Of a DNA stretch of 64,000 nt, positions 16,612-41,587 are shown one piece after another (the first letter of the stretch is position 1; the number at the start of each line of letters is the position of its first letter). The notes below the pieces were generated by a model, which did no database searches, had not been told where the DNA came from, and was given only the letters and a program-made list of their open reading frames with translations. The translations under genes were made by a program, and so were the position numbers. The stretch is from Metaphire vulgaris (lineage: Eukaryota > Annelida > Clitellata > Crassiclitellata > Megascolecidae), in assembly GCA_018105865.1 (NCBI GenBank), contig CM030834.1, positions 17,535,719-17,599,718 of the forward strand. Direction: 5' to 3'.

Positions 16612-18821
16612 GCAGCATCCTGACGAAGGCTGCTTTGGAAGATGCGTCATGCCTGGCAATGTTCGTAAGGTCGTAAACAGTACTAAACAATGAAATAAAA
16701 GAAGACCCATATGTTGAAGTCAAGGTCTAAATTAATACACATTTTTTAGATCTCAGGTTTTGCCGTTGTCCTGATGAGATCATATTTAGCCTATAAACCA
16801 GATAATGACAATGCAGAAACATTGCTAAGACCATAGGGCGCGACTTACTAGCGCATGGGTCGGCAACCTACAACCCGCGGGCCACATCTGGCCCGCCAGT
16901 GAGTTTAATTCGTCCCTTCGCCCCCACAGCTTTTTTTGGTAAAAAGGTCATCACCTTTTCAAAGTCTGACAAACAAAAAGGGTCACTAATTTTTCGCACT
17001 TGATATGTATAATTTTGATATCTTTTAAACCTTTTTCAGCACATACTTCTAAAAAACATAAACTTTAAAACTTTTGTGGCCCGTCAAAAATTATTTAATT
17101 ACATGGCCCTCGGACAGACACTGCCATAACAATTTGGCCCTAGCTGTCCAAAAGGTTGCCGACTTCTGTAGGCCTACTAGCGTCTCAAGGGGCGAAAGAC
17201 GGAAGGGGCCAATTCTATAATTCTTTCTTACTCATATAATGGATCTTCTAATCATTCATAATCCGTGATGGTAGCAGACATTTTCAAGCGGTGCACTGAA
17301 AGCCTTACCTGCAATGATATATAGCCTACTTCTTGTTAGTAGACTAATACCAGCTAGTATATTTTATCCTAAAAATTATTTGCAGCTTTAAAATATTGAA
17401 TGCCTGTTCTATTTTACATGTGCGCATTTCAGAACACAAGTAGTCTTGTTAATGAAAAATTTCTCAAGGCGTGTAGATCGGGAAAGATCTACGAAGTCGA
17501 AAGGTTGTTTTCCTGCCATACGATAGACGTCAACGTCTTAGGGAGAGACCACAAGACGCCGCTCTACAACGCCATCTGTGCACGAAGCCTTCCAATTGTC
17601 CAGTTCCTGATCGAACATAATGCCGACGTCTCGAAAAAGAGCTTCGTGTTCTTTCGACTCGACTGTTCGGCACTAAATTTCGAATCTTGCGACGAACCGC
17701 CCGTAGTGACCGCAACCAGAGCCGGAACGAGCGAGATTCTTCGCTGCCTGCTTCAGAACGGCTGCCGTGCCAGAGATCGACCGGAGATACCGACGACCCA
17801 CAAGTCGCCGCCGAGGGTGGACGGTGCAAGCGCTCTGCACTTTGCCTGCGAAGCTCCCGACTACGAAAAAGTGCGACTGCTGTTGGGATACAACGGCGAT
17901 CCGAACGCAAAGGACAGACGGAGCGAGCGTCCGCTGCACCTGGCTGTCCGCTGCAAATCGGAGGTGTGCGACGTTCAGCGAGAGATCATCGACCTGCTGT
18001 GCAAATGCGGAGCCAACGTCCACACGCTGAACAAGAAACTCTATTCGCCGTTCTACCTGGCTGCGCTGTACGGGTGCGAAGCCAAGGTGGAACTTCTGCT
18101 GCACTACGGAGCACGGGTCAACGGTGGCGCCGGTCGAGACTGCAAGTACGGGTCGGCGCTGCACATCGCCGCCTACAAGGATCGTCTCGACCTGGCGGCG
18201 CTCTTGATCCGCAGCGGTGCAAAAATCAACCAGGCCAATTCGGCCGGTTACACCCCGCTGCAACTGAACATCCTGACGCACAACAGGAGCGAAATAGCGC
18301 CGCTGCTCGTCTACCACGGCGCCCGGCTGGACGTACGCGATAGGAACGGACTGACGCTGCTGGCCAGCTGCATCACCAGACTGCGTCTCGACTGCGAAAG
18401 CCTGGCCGTGCTCATGGTTCAGGCCGGTTACAATCTCAGTCGCGAACGGTGGCTCGTTCCGCAGGAGCTGCAGTCCGACTTCACCGATGACCAGAACGAC
18501 GGCGACGTGGCGGCGGCGGCGGCGGCAACGGTTTCTGTCCCCGAAATTGCGATTCCCGAGGGACGAGTGAGACGACTCTGCGACTGGCTGAGAATCAAGC
18601 AGCAGGCGACGAAGAGTCTTTCCGAACTGTGTCGTATTGTTATTCGGCGTCACCTGTCCAGGTGCGTCGGCGGAAGAACAATCGTCGCCGGCATCAAAAC
18701 GCTGCCGCTACCGATTGCCCTCAGGCACTTTTTGCTGTTGAAAGACCGTTCTGGAAGAAACATCGAAGACGCTATTCTGTATTTTCTTCAGAGCCTGGAG
18801 CGAAATCGGATTGAAGTTTGA
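16350..18821 (+). CDS. ankyrin repeat and SOCS box (ASB-type) protein, 467 aa, two exons
   Basis: Exon 1 (16350-16364, encodes MNTKK, donor gtaagc) joins in phase 0 to exon 2 (17433-18821, acceptor gcgcatttcag). The protein has about eight ankyrin repeats (residues ~45-341: TPLYNAICARSLPIVQFLI, ALHFACEAPDYEKVRLLLG, ALHIAAYKDRLDLAALLIR, TPLQLN). A poly-Ala linker follows, then a C-terminal SOCS box (~400-440) with the elongin-BC contact SLSELCRIVIRRHL and a Cul5-box-like LPLP. Family knowledge: ASB proteins recruit substrates to elongin B/C-cullin 5 ubiquitin ligases. Which ASB subfamily cannot be told. Coding GC is much higher than flanks. Starting at the ATG at 17400 inside the intron would place the polypyrimidine/acceptor within the CDS and is less likely. 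Confidence 0.85.
16581..16617. repeat. (CAG)n tract in the ASB-type intron
   Basis: CATCATCAT followed by about 10 CAG units in the single intron of the ASB-type gene. Confidence 0.9.
16854..17168. mobile_element. nonautonomous hAT element (GGTCGGCAACC ends) in the ASB-type intron
   Basis: About 315 bp with ends CATGGGTCGGCAACCT and AGGTTGCCGACTTCTG. The motif GGGCCACATCTGGCCCGCC is typical of such nonautonomous hATs. Left flank TACTAGCG (16846-16853) recurs at 17175-17182, separated from the right end by an extra TAGGCC. Confidence 0.8.
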
Positions 18822-18904
18822 CTGAAAATTCGATCGTGCCGATTGCCAGATTGCATCAATGTTTTCTTAGACGGGGAAGATTGCTATTGACACTGACTAT
18901 GACT

Positions 18905-19246
18905 GGGGCGCGGACATTCTCCCTCCTGGACATAATCCCCCGGACATTACCCCCCCCCCCGAATGAACAATGTAAATCAACATCATAGATCTTAATTTTT
19001 AAAAGGTATTTATCGGTTTCTGATGCCATGGCTGCCGTCAATATCGTTTAGGGTTAGTGTTTCGTGTCTGGGTTATGGTGTGGGTAATGGATATATGACC
19101 CCGTACGGGTACAAAACACTGCTTTTCGCCAAGGCCCATAGAGTAAACAAAGGGGGGGGGTTATGTCCGGCAGTGTCACTTCAAAGGGTGTACCGGAGGG
19201 ATAATGTCCAGGGGGATTATGTCCAGGGGAGAATGTCCTGTACCCC
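18905..19246. mobile_element. TIR element with GGACAT subterminal repeats
   Basis: 342 bp. Each end holds three spaced GGACAT motifs (GGACATTCTCCC, GGACATAATCCC, GGACATTACC or relatives) in inverted orientation at the other end. Flanks CTATGACT and ATATGACT form an 8-bp duplication with one mismatch. It lies 83 bp after the ASB-type stop codon and could fall in its 3' UTR. The superfamily is unclear; 8-bp duplication is compatible with hAT. Confidence 0.78.
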
Positions 19247-19744
19247 ATATGACTAGCTATCAATAACAAGCCGAAAGTTAGTTTTTTTCCTAGGACTGCC
19301 TCCACAGCAGGTGGATTGGCTTTCAAACAATATTCCCTGTGGTTTGACAAGAGTTGCTAGCTGTTGGCTGCTCATTAGATGACTTTTTATCCGAATCGTG
19401 GCATCTGCTGCTGTCGTTTATGCAATCTCTGTCTTGATTAATGATACCCAGATGCTCTAGCCGCGACTTGTGGGCGCCGGACATTGCCGTGTTTGTTTGG
19501 CTCAGCTATAAACATTCTAACACATACGATGATACGAGTTTACCTTATCAGCAAATCTGCTGCAATTACCTTTCATTGTCATAATCTACCCGTAGCACTC
19601 GAAGAAACGCTGCGCGTGTGCGCTATCTTATCAGCGTTAGGAAATTAATATGATTACATTGCACTGCATAGCAGTATGTTACACATTATCTAAAACTTGC
19701 TGGGTTTTAGACAAATTGGTTAGGGCCCATTTGAAACAGTTTCG

Positions 19745-19746
<2 letters not shown>

Positions 19747-19820
<74 letters not shown>
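19747..19820. repeat. (TC)n microsatellite
   Basis: About 37 TC units. The Ser/Leu open frames across it are artefacts. Confidence 0.97.
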
Positions 19821-19823
<3 letters not shown>

Positions 19824-20071
19824 CTCTCTTGCACATCTTCTATTTCTCTCTGTCTCGAAATAATGGTCTACGTGAAGTTAAAACAACCCTTATGATAATT
19901 TCAATGTTTTGAATTGTTAGTGAATATTCATAACAATGAATTTATGTTCTCTAATGGTCTAATGAGTCTATAGTTATATTACAGTTGAGTCAACTAGGGG
20001 ATGGCCTGGGGGAAAATGGCGGGAACGTGAATGCTTGAATGCCTTTCGTAGTAGGTCTCATCAAGCATCAA

Positions 20072-20349
20072 CAGTGGCGTAACGAGGGGGCACTAGCTAT
20101 AAGGGCGGCATTTTCGGTTTTTAAAATAATATTCGTCTCTATGTTACAATATGAAAACCCGTGAAATGATTCATGAAACAATTTTTAAAATATGCAAAAT
20201 AGTTATAGTAAAACTTCAAAATCAAACTTCAGTAACCGGATTAAAAGGACGACAGTAGCGTGCAGAGGGGATCCGGTGGTCCCTGGGCGACCGGATGGGG
20301 GAGCCAAAACTTACTCGGCGACCTTTATGTTTGCTTCGCTACGCCGCTG
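20072..20349. mobile_element. hAT-like MITE (CAGTGGCGTAGC family), copy 2
   Basis: 278 bp with ends CAGTGGCGTAACGAGG and CTTCGCTACGCCGCTG. Flanks share only ATCAA, so the duplication is weak. No coding capacity. Confidence 0.6.
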
Positions 20350-20551
20350 CCTATCAAAGCCAGGTTGAAGGCTCATTTAAGAAATAGGCCTACCTGGCAC
20401 TCTACTAAATGAGCGCTGGAGGTCTTTAATATTAGTAGGACCTATTAATAGTAACACCATCTAACAACTCCGGCTTAAATTTTATTTTGGCATGTAGGCC
20501 CTAGGTTTCATACGTTTATTTATAGACGCATCCGTTACCGTTGCAACCTTA

Positions 20552-20939
20552 GGGGCCGTTCATAAAGTACGTCACGCTCAGGGAGGGGAGGGTCTAAGAA
20601 AGTGTGACAGTTTGTGACAGGGGAGGGATTAAGGCAGGGGAGGGGTTAAGGACCACCAGATGAGGTCACACTTTCAGTAGGTACTATAAATGAAACCTTC
20701 AATATGCCTGATGGGAGGTATAAGCCTATAGTAAAAGCGTTTGAGAGATGACTTGTTTGCTTGAGATAGGCTTACATCATATTTTAGGTTTCAAACTTTC
20801 AATTATAATTATTCGTTATCATTGTCGGAAGTTCAGTAGGCCTAGGCCTATCTGTTTCGCTGCTGAAAATTGAACGAGAAACTCGAATAGGCCTATATTA
20901 AATAGAAAACTTGCGTGACGCAATTTATGAACGAAGCCT
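20552..20939. mobile_element. TIR element (CCGTCCATAAAT family), copy D
   Basis: 388 bp with ends GGGGCCGTTCATAAAGTACG and CAATTTATGAACGAAGCC, flanked by TA on both sides. Guanine-rich runs lie inside the left end as in copy C. Confidence 0.8.
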
Positions 20940-21061
20940 TAAGGCTGAGTCCGAGATTTGTGGCGTAGGCCTAGAATAGAATTTAACACACCAATCTTCA
21001 GATAATTGACAAAGTTAAATAAGCAAAATATCACATATTGAAGGATATAAACACTGACAAT

Positions 21062-21440
21062 CATGGGCGTAAAACACGGGGGGACGGTCCCCAGAATAAT
21101 TAGTTGGCGTGGGACATAGTATCAATTATACCCCCAATGTTTTGGGCTATATGGTAAAAAATTCTATCCTACCCCATGATGTTGATGCCAGAATTACGCC
21201 AAATCCACATTCTCTAATTTCGGATGACCTTTTTTTGCTTGTCAGGGTATTTGGAGAGGGAAAATATAAAAATATCAGGATGATCTTTATGGCTTGTCAA
21301 GATGTATTTCATGGGCGATTTTAAGTTCCCACCATAATATGCAATATCCCCATAATGGAGGAGGATTTTTATATTTCTGGGGGTCAACTTTTAAAAAGTT
21401 ATTCTATCCCCCCAATGTTGACGCCAGGTTTACACCTCTG
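21062..21440. mobile_element. hAT-like MITE (CAGNGGCGTAAA family), copy 2
   Basis: About 379 bp. It shares AATAATTAGTTGG, ATGATGTTGATGCCAG, CGGATGACC and CCAATGTTGACGCCAG with the copy at 14065-14350, but is longer because an internal block is partly duplicated. No target-site duplication is visible. Confidence 0.65.
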
Positions 21441-21454
21441 AGTGGGCGTGACAG

Positions 21455-21649
21455 CAGTGGCGGCTCCACCGGGGGGGGCAGGGAGCCCGTGCCCCCTATT
21501 GAGAGCCTGGCCTCCGCAGTGGCCCCCCCCCCAGTTGGGACCCTATACTTAATGCTACATACATTAAACAACAAATGGTTGGCCCCCATGATTAGAAGTT
21601 GCCACCTCAACGCCCCCCCCCCACTTGCCAAAACCTAGAGCCGCCACTG
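21455..21649. mobile_element. hAT MITE (CAGTGGCGGCTCCA family), copy 2
   Basis: 195 bp with the perfect 8-bp target-site duplication CGTGACAG (21447-21454, 21650-21657). The ends match copy 1. It is inserted only 14 bp past the right end of the preceding MITE. Confidence 0.93.
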
Positions 21650-21799
21650 CGTGACAGAGTGAGGTAAGATGATGAACGTGTGGGTCGAGGACGGTGAGGG
21701 GTTAATAGTGCTCTAAGGTAGACAGGTTTTGATGACTGAAGTGAGCTATATGTAAGTGTTATTATCTTATATTGGATACGTTCAGTTATTTTAAGCCAA

Positions 21800-22150
21800 T
21801 GTAATGATTTTAGTATGGGTGAAATATGAGAGAATTTAGGTGACTTAGTAACAGCACGAGCATTGCAAGTGCATTTTGTATTGATTGCAATTTGTTGATA
21901 GAGGCTTTGGGGAGGTTATAGTAGAGGGAGTTACAATAATCTAATTTGGAGTGGACTATTGAGTTTGGCAATTGTTGAATTGTGGAGGCAGTTTTAGTAT
22001 CTAGGCAAGGGCGTAGGCGGCGAAGGTCACGAATATGAACATAGCAGGCTTTCGATAGTTGGGAGATTTGTGATTCGAAGTTGTGCTGTGCTACTCTAAC
22101 GTGATACGAAAACTCAGGGGGAAATTTCCTCCCCATAGCTTTTTCAGGAA
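21800..22150 (-). mobile_element. LINE reverse-transcriptase C-terminal relic
   Basis: The minus strand encodes SQLSKACYVHIRDLRRLRPC, then NSIVHSKLDYCNSLYYNLPK and SINKLQSIQNA, conserved blocks after the RT palm in CR1/L2-group elements. Surrounding frames are broken and no upstream RT is present. ORF coordinates 22196-21810 include non-LINE sequence at the start. Confidence 0.85.
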
Positions 22151-22325
22151 GCATTTGCTTCCTTTTCCCCCATCTGTGGGCGTCCCTGGTCCACACATAC
22201 GTCGCTGACTGACTGGTCTTTTAGAATTCCACTTAGAGCTGTATTTCTTAACTTAAGGCCTAAATATGTTACAATAATTATAATCATAATAATTATATAA
22301 TTATTATAACTATTCTAAGCTGGAT

Positions 22326-22500
22326 TGGGACGGGAAGATGACAGAGTGGTAACACACTGGAGAGGCACGTCGACAGACAAAGGGTCTAGTCCCGCTGGAA
22401 CGCTAAGGTCGACCCAACCTTAAGTTACTCTTATAATAATAATAATGTGATTTTAAGTGGCTCAGGAGGCTAAGTAAGCCTGTGTGAAAACCACTGATCT
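22326..22500. repeat. tRNA-derived SINE fragment next to a minus-strand LINE 3' end
   Basis: 22340-22420 resembles the SINE at 28545-28625 (AGAGTGGTAACA, degenerate box B GGGTCTAGTCCCGC, then CTAAGGTCGACCCAACC). From 22437, AATAATAATGTGATTTTAAG then GGCTAAGTAAGCCTGTGTGA is the reverse complement of the 3' end and tail of the (ATT)-tailed LINE family. Confidence 0.65.
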
Positions 22501-22980
22501 CTGATCTCTTACTCGCTAGAGGGATGTAGTAAAACTGAAGAGCATCGTTCAGTTGCGAGATAAAAACGTGGTTCCGGAGAAAGCAATGGCAAGCAACGTT
22601 AGACTAATGGCGTAAACCCCCGCGTCGCTGCGTGCCTGCCACCGGAGATCACGCCGGACCCAACACTTGAATCCAAGTATCCGAGGACGAGGGCGGACGC
22701 TTTATAACTGGATTTTAAGTGGTTTAGTGGGATTCTCGTAGTTAAATTGGTTAAATTCATTTCTGTCAATATGAATGTATGATAAATTGGCGATCATTTT
22801 CTTAATACGAATTGTTTCTCTTGCGTCGATTTATCGTAAATTCTATCAGCTAAACGTTGTGCGCAGTCTGTCGTAGAGTGTCGCTGGTGAGACTGTAAAC
22901 ACTAAACAGGTCGCAGAGACTAGAGACTGTCTCTCAGCTTTCTATTGGTCGTCGTTCAGCTGGTCCAACGGGGTCGAGTA

Positions 22981-35775
<12,795 letters not shown>

Positions 35776-38700
35776 CAAGGTACCATTCTTGAACTCTTAT
35801 ATGTTTTGTAAGGCCATAAGTGCTTAGTATAAACATTTTATTTATAGCATGAAATTTCTCTTGAGCTTGCCTTGTGATGGCATCTGTAATTCTTTGGCAC
35901 AAAATCCAAATTGGACGTTGTCATTCTCGATATTTCACTGTATCCTGCTCTTACCAACTTTCATGCAACATTGTTTATAACTTTTATTGTTGTTGTCCGT
36001 ATAATTCTTTTCATATCTTCTGTTTTGTCAATTAATTTATGATCACATTTGTCAGGTTAGTTGGCCAGTTGAATTTGTATTTTAAATAGTTATATGTTGA
36101 TTTTTGTTGTTTCATACTACAGTTTAAGAAAAGTTCAAGTGAATGATTATTATCTGTTTCAGTAATTCTGAATGACAGACAGGATTTGGATGCATTATCC
36201 TTGATCCTACTACATTCCTACATTGTTCACCTCTGTTGAATGATTGTTTAGGCAAACTCGAGCAGAACTGGGAAGGACTGACTTGGGATCCGTTAAAGCA
36301 AGGCAGCTATCAAACTACAACATAGGACAATATTTGTCTGTTTTCATAATTATCTTGTGATACTGACAAAATTTGTCATCAGGAACTGAGTGTACACTGT
36401 TGTTGTTATTGTTGTTTCGTTGTATTTATGTGTGTGTGTGTGTTCTTCATTCTTGACGTATTTAAATGGAGTTAGAATTTTTTTGCAGATTATGCGAAAG
36501 TAGACAGTTTCTATTTAATGAGGTCAGTAGATTTAGATATTTGTATTTTTATAGGATTGAAATGTTGTGTAATGGTTTGGACTGGTTTTCTGGACTTTGG
36601 CATTGTAAGCGGATCACAGTTTTATGTAAGGCATTTTGAGCAGTGGACAGAATGGGTGCTCTAGGAGATTCTCATGCATATACAGTATAACTAGAATTAA
36701 TTAAATATTCTTTATGGTTTGTAGTGTTTGCTACTATAATAGGAAATTATTGACACTTCTCACGTGATGGCCTCTGTAATTCTTTACTTGCTTTATTGCA
36801 GTTCTGTTTTATAAATATTGTGTGTGTCTCTGCCTGTCATTTTGGCCAGTGTAAGATATAATCTAACATCACAAGTTTCATGTACTTTGTTCTGTGTTGG
36901 AGGTGAAATTCTGATATCTTATTAGCAAATGTAGGTTTTCCTACCTGTCCACTTTAATGTTTCAGAAAATAATGTTGGTCTGTATATTACATTGAATATT
37001 ATGGAACATCTTTAGCATTAGTAGGACCATTCTACAGAAACATAGTGTCACAAATTTCTTGCTTGTGGACCGTTTCTCTTAATTCATTGGGCATTTGAAT
37101 TGGGACATGCGTATTTCCCTGTTGGTTCATGTCATTGTTTAATTTATAATATTGCTAGGTTTGTCAGTGTAACTATTTGTCTTCATTAAATTATATCACC
37201 ACCATTAGGCTAGGTTATGCAAAGCTGATGCTGCAGAATGCTTCACAGCAATCGATAATTTTGAATACCCGGTAGTATGGTTTGAAAATATATTTTTGTT
37301 TTGTTTTAAAGATGATAGCTAATTAAACTATAATTATAGATTGGAAGTTGATTTTAGTTTTTGTACTCTACTTATTTTAAAAAGTTTTTGATGAACAGCA
37401 ATTCTTAGTTGGTACTGTTTGACATTATGAAAATTTTATATACTGTACTTTCCTTTCAATATAGGAAATATATACAAGTGTTTGTTGATGTATGGTGCAT
37501 GCATTGACATAATGAAACCATAGTTCTGTTCAGATGGCTTTCTTTCTTCTAACTTATAAGCTTTGATCTGATGATCTGAAAGTATTCGTGCGACATTAAT
37601 GGCTATATCATATCAAGCTTTTAAAGTACCCGAGAGAGATGGTTTAAAAGTGTGCGAGTGTGCAAATGATGAAATCGGGACAAGATGACTTCCTGTTTAA
37701 CTTCGTGTTTTTTTTACTTCACTTGACTTCCATCCCGAAAGCTTATCAAGGCCAGTTGCTTTCTTGTATAATAGCTTTGCAGGCATATTGACAGGATAGA
37801 CAAAATGTGCATTAGTTGATCATCTGCAATAGTTTGTCAAAAATGTTTTGGGTTCATGGTTGCATCATATTGCTTTATTTAGGTTTCTTTGTGGAGTGTG
37901 TTTTCACAGTTGCTTTTTAAGTGTAATTTTGTGTACCCTTAATTTCTCAGGAACCCTGATAAACTGTGAACTGGTAGATTAGCTTTTATTTAACATTCGT
38001 GTAATTATTATCGAGTAGTGCTTTGTTATGTCAATTTTAATAACCAAAAATTACACCTTGATGTCTATACTCATGGTGATATGCTTTTAAATAGACTTGT
38101 TTATTTATGTGAAATCGACTAAGCCGATTAGTGAGGTCTTTTGCCTGTGAGTTTCGTGTACAACACGTTGAAGGAAATGTGTTTAAGGAAGCAGTAACAT
38201 CATCACACTTTGCAGCATATTCTGCATAATTTATCTTGACAGTAATTTGAGTACATTTGGTTTTCAACGTGTTAAAAGAAATTTTTAGTATCAATTCACA
38301 AGTAGTTTGTTGTTGCCTATCATTTTGGTGGGAATTTGCTAGTGGAAAAGATGAAATACAGCAACCATTGCCTCATACTTTGAGCGTGCACGAATTTGTG
38401 ATTGCTTTTTTCTTGATTGAATTTCTGTAAGACATTTGAAAGAGAAGTTTTAATGATCAAAGGCACTTTTATCACTGTGAATTTCCTTTAAAGGCTTTAA
38501 GCAAATATATTTGGGATTGCATACCACGGTTTGTTTTTGGTGATTTGAAAATTATAATGTGACTGAAAAGCCACATGATGAAAAATAGAGACACTTCTTT
38601 ACTTGTACTGCTAGCAGAGTTTATTGTTTACAATAAATTGATTAAAGTTTGAAGCTTTGATTGCAGTAATTTTGCTTGCAGTAGTTGCCATTTGTCACAT

Positions 38701-39100
38701 AGACTGATTTTTAAAATCACAACATTATATTGTATATGACATATAACATTACATTATATATGATTATAACTCAAATGGTATCCATATGAATACCATTTGA
38801 CACAGACTTATGATGGCATTATCACAGCTTCCATTGTGGTGCCTGAGCAGTTTGATTATTGCTATCCCACATTTACTCACTGACAGATCAATGTTACAGT
38901 AATAATAATAATTACTAATATTATTACCAGGTACAGTGTATAATATACAGTATTTCACACCCAACCAAAGTGATCGGCCTATAGTTTGAAAATGACCGAG
39001 TACTTAAGCTCAAGATATGTATGGTGTTTTGGCATTATATAGATGCAAAATGTGTTTGTCTTCTTATAGACTCAAAGAGGACCACTATGATTGAGAAAAA
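35776..39100 (+). other. AT-rich KDM7 3' flank, probable long 3' UTR, no other gene seen
   Basis: No coding frames of substance on either strand and no transposon ends were found. A possible polyadenylation signal AATAAA is at about 38632. Other ATTAAA-like hexamers exist upstream, for example near 37187. The transcript end cannot be fixed without RNA data. Confidence 0.45.
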
Positions 39101-39339
39101 CAGCAGCTGAAACAGAGGGCTGTATGAAGTGACAGTGATTTTCACATACATGTACTGGAAGAAGAACCTGAAACAATTTTTTGTCATTGTAAAACTTTAT
39201 GATTCATTTGAGCATAACAATTATATGGAGACGCATAGCAAAGAGCTGTACTCAAAACTGAATACCGGTTATCATTGGTTTTTAAGATGTATAAAAGATC
39301 CTGAAACTAGGCCTACTTCAAAGCAGCCTTTCCTTAACA

Positions 39340-39600
39340 CCATCAATAAACTCTATGGCTCCTCTATCTTATGCCCAGGGCATCAGCCGATGGCACACCA
39401 AATCCAAATTGAATTAGCATTGAGTGCTCGTGAATAAGCTGGTGCACTGCGCCAAGCTTTCGGGCAGTGCTATAGAAATCGCGGCTCTGGTCAAGGCGGA
39501 AAGATCAGTCAGAACGGGGGCAATCTAATGGTATAAGCCAAGTCAAACAGGTATGTTTTAAGATAGATCTGAAAGATCATAACGTGTTAGTTATACAAAG
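39340..39600 (+). repeat. GCATCAGCCGATG repeat family, copy 2
   Basis: Shares GGGCATCAGCCGATGGCACA, AGCTTTCGGGCAGTGCTATA, CGGCTCTGGTCAAGGCGGAA and AGTCAAACAGGTA with other copies. It directly precedes the (ATT)-tailed LINE end. Confidence 0.75.
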
Positions 39601-39607
39601 TGAAATT

Positions 39608-39988
39608 GTAATGAATTTGATATTGTGGATTGACAACATTAGAAATGAGAAGATAGAAAGAGAAGATTTGATTGAAACATACAAAATAATGACTGGGAAA
39701 GTAGATGTGCCATACGATCGATTCTTTACATTGGCACGCTATAGCAGCACAAGATGCCACAAATGCAAATTGTCGAAGAAGGGGTGGGCCCAAGAAAGAA
39801 CATTTTTTTAGTGCAGGGGTTGCGGACAAATGGAACATATTGGACAAGGTGGGAATGGCAGTTGAAACAGTAAACAGATTCAAAGGTTATCTTGGAAAAC
39901 TAGGTTATTGAAGGTGGAGAGTTATTACATTGATTTTCACACAGGCTTAATTAGCCTCCCAAAACACTTAAAATCACATTATTATTAT
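39608..39988 (+). mobile_element. LINE 3' end with ATT tail, copy 3 (least degraded)
   Basis: Encodes RNEKIEREDLIETYKIMTGK and DVPYDRFFTLARY, then in another frame VADKWNILDKV and AVETVNRFKGYLGKLGY followed by a stop: the C-terminal end of a non-LTR ORF2. The 3' UTR (TTTTCACACAGGCTTAATTA) ends in a short ATT tail. Two frameshifts. Confidence 0.85.
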
Positions 39989-40160
39989 TTTCTATGTGTC
40001 TTTAGAATTTAAACTGAACCACTTTGGTGGTAATAGAATAAGTTCTCACCAACCAATCCCCCCTCAAAATATTTCATCTCTTCTGATAAATCACTGATCT
40101 CGTGGTAATCAGCTCACATGGAAGTCGATGCCTGGTTAATTCATTTAGTTTACTATATGT

Positions 40161-40500
40161 CAGCGGTTCTCAACCTGTGGGTCGCGACCCCCACGGGGGT
40201 CGAATGACGATTTGCCAGGGGTCGCCCGAGACCATCAGAAATATGAAGTTGTCTCTTTTATTGTTATTGTACAAAATTTTCTCAGTGGTAGTTACGACAT
40301 ACTAGTTGTTTTACTATCATTGTCATTCGAGGATAGACATGGAGACAATTAAATAACAATTTCGAACATTTGATTGTCGTAGCATTATTACTTTTAGCAG
40401 TTTACAATGTGAACGAAAATAATTTTACCGTTTGGGGGTCGCCACATCATGGAGAATTGAATTAAAAGGGTCGCGGCATTATAAAGGTTGAGAACCGCTG
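40161..40500. mobile_element. SPIN-like nonautonomous hAT element, copy 2
   Basis: 340 bp, opposite orientation to the copy at 653-994, with the perfect 8-bp target-site duplication CTATATGT (40153-40160, 40501-40508). The ends are CAGCGGTTCTCAACCTGTGG and GGTTGAGAACCGCTG. Confidence 0.92.
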
Positions 40501-40508
40501 CTATATGT

Positions 40509-41587
40509 GCAGTATTATGTCAGTGCTATCTGAACAGTACATCACTGCATACAAAGCAAATGCCAAAGTCATTCAAAGGCACTTTTGACAACATTAACAA
40601 GTCAACAATGAGCAGCAGAAATAGTTCTTGAAGATCTGGTCAGACGTTACGAAAGAGTTGGCTGCCATGAGATCTGATGTTGAACCAGATTACGGCAACA
40701 GTGAAAGCATTCAGAAGATCCTTTGGAAAACGAGTACACCAGTCAACACTACAATTGACAAATATAGTGGTAGTCAAGTATCAGACAAGCAGTCAAATAG
40801 TAAAAGTGCTGCTCACATTGGCCAGCTAATCAGTTCGTTGAGACTGTCCGAAACATGCATGACAGCCTCAAGAAAACCCCTCTGATTGGCTGTTCACCCT
40901 CTCACCACGATGAGGTTGTGAGCATTGAGAGGGAAGGTCCCCCCTGGAATAAATTTGACAAAATTTTGAGAATAAATTTGAGAACCAAGACTTGAAAACT
41001 AAACTGTTTAGAAAAAAGGGGAGTGTCCGCAAAGAAAACAAATGTATCCCAACAGTTCAGGTCTTCATCCTTCAGCTCTGCCTCGCTATCGAGTTCTCCA
41101 TGACATCTCTCCTCTGGCATTTGCTATTTCTTACAAGGTCATTCGGTGTCTTCATCAGTATTTTGTTGAAATTCAGCCCTGCCATGTTCAGATACTCTTC
41201 CAATGCGTCAATCCATCATATTTTCAGTGTTCTTATTCTTCTGGTTTGAGGTTGAAAATTCAATTTGGGTTTCTTATTTCTTCTATTCTGAGTATGTGTC
41301 CCATCCTGGACTATATGTAATACCTGCCATAAGCATCAACATGCATAACAACATACCAGTAACAATAACTTATCAAAGACAACCAGAAGCAATGTAACAT
41401 ACCCCATAAGAATAACTTATCAAACACAAGCAGAAGCAACTATAATAATCCTAATGATGCTCTTGACAGGTATTACCAATATACCAGCTAAATAAGAAAC
41501 ACTATGAAAAACTATAGAAACATGTCACTAACAAATAATCAACTATATTTGCTGTTAAACAGTAGATACAGTACTAAGAAAAAAACC
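40509..41587. other. intergenic stretch, no recognised gene
   Basis: A plus-strand frame at 40628-40885 (85 codons from a TTG) and overlapping frames at 40992-41397 show no domain and are not supported by splice signals. Confidence 0.4.

Noticed and set aside
17673..18653. 326-aa minus-strand open frame and other long frames over the ASB exon
   Set aside because: Shadows of a GC-rich coding exon; the plus-strand frame has clear ankyrin and SOCS-box motifs.
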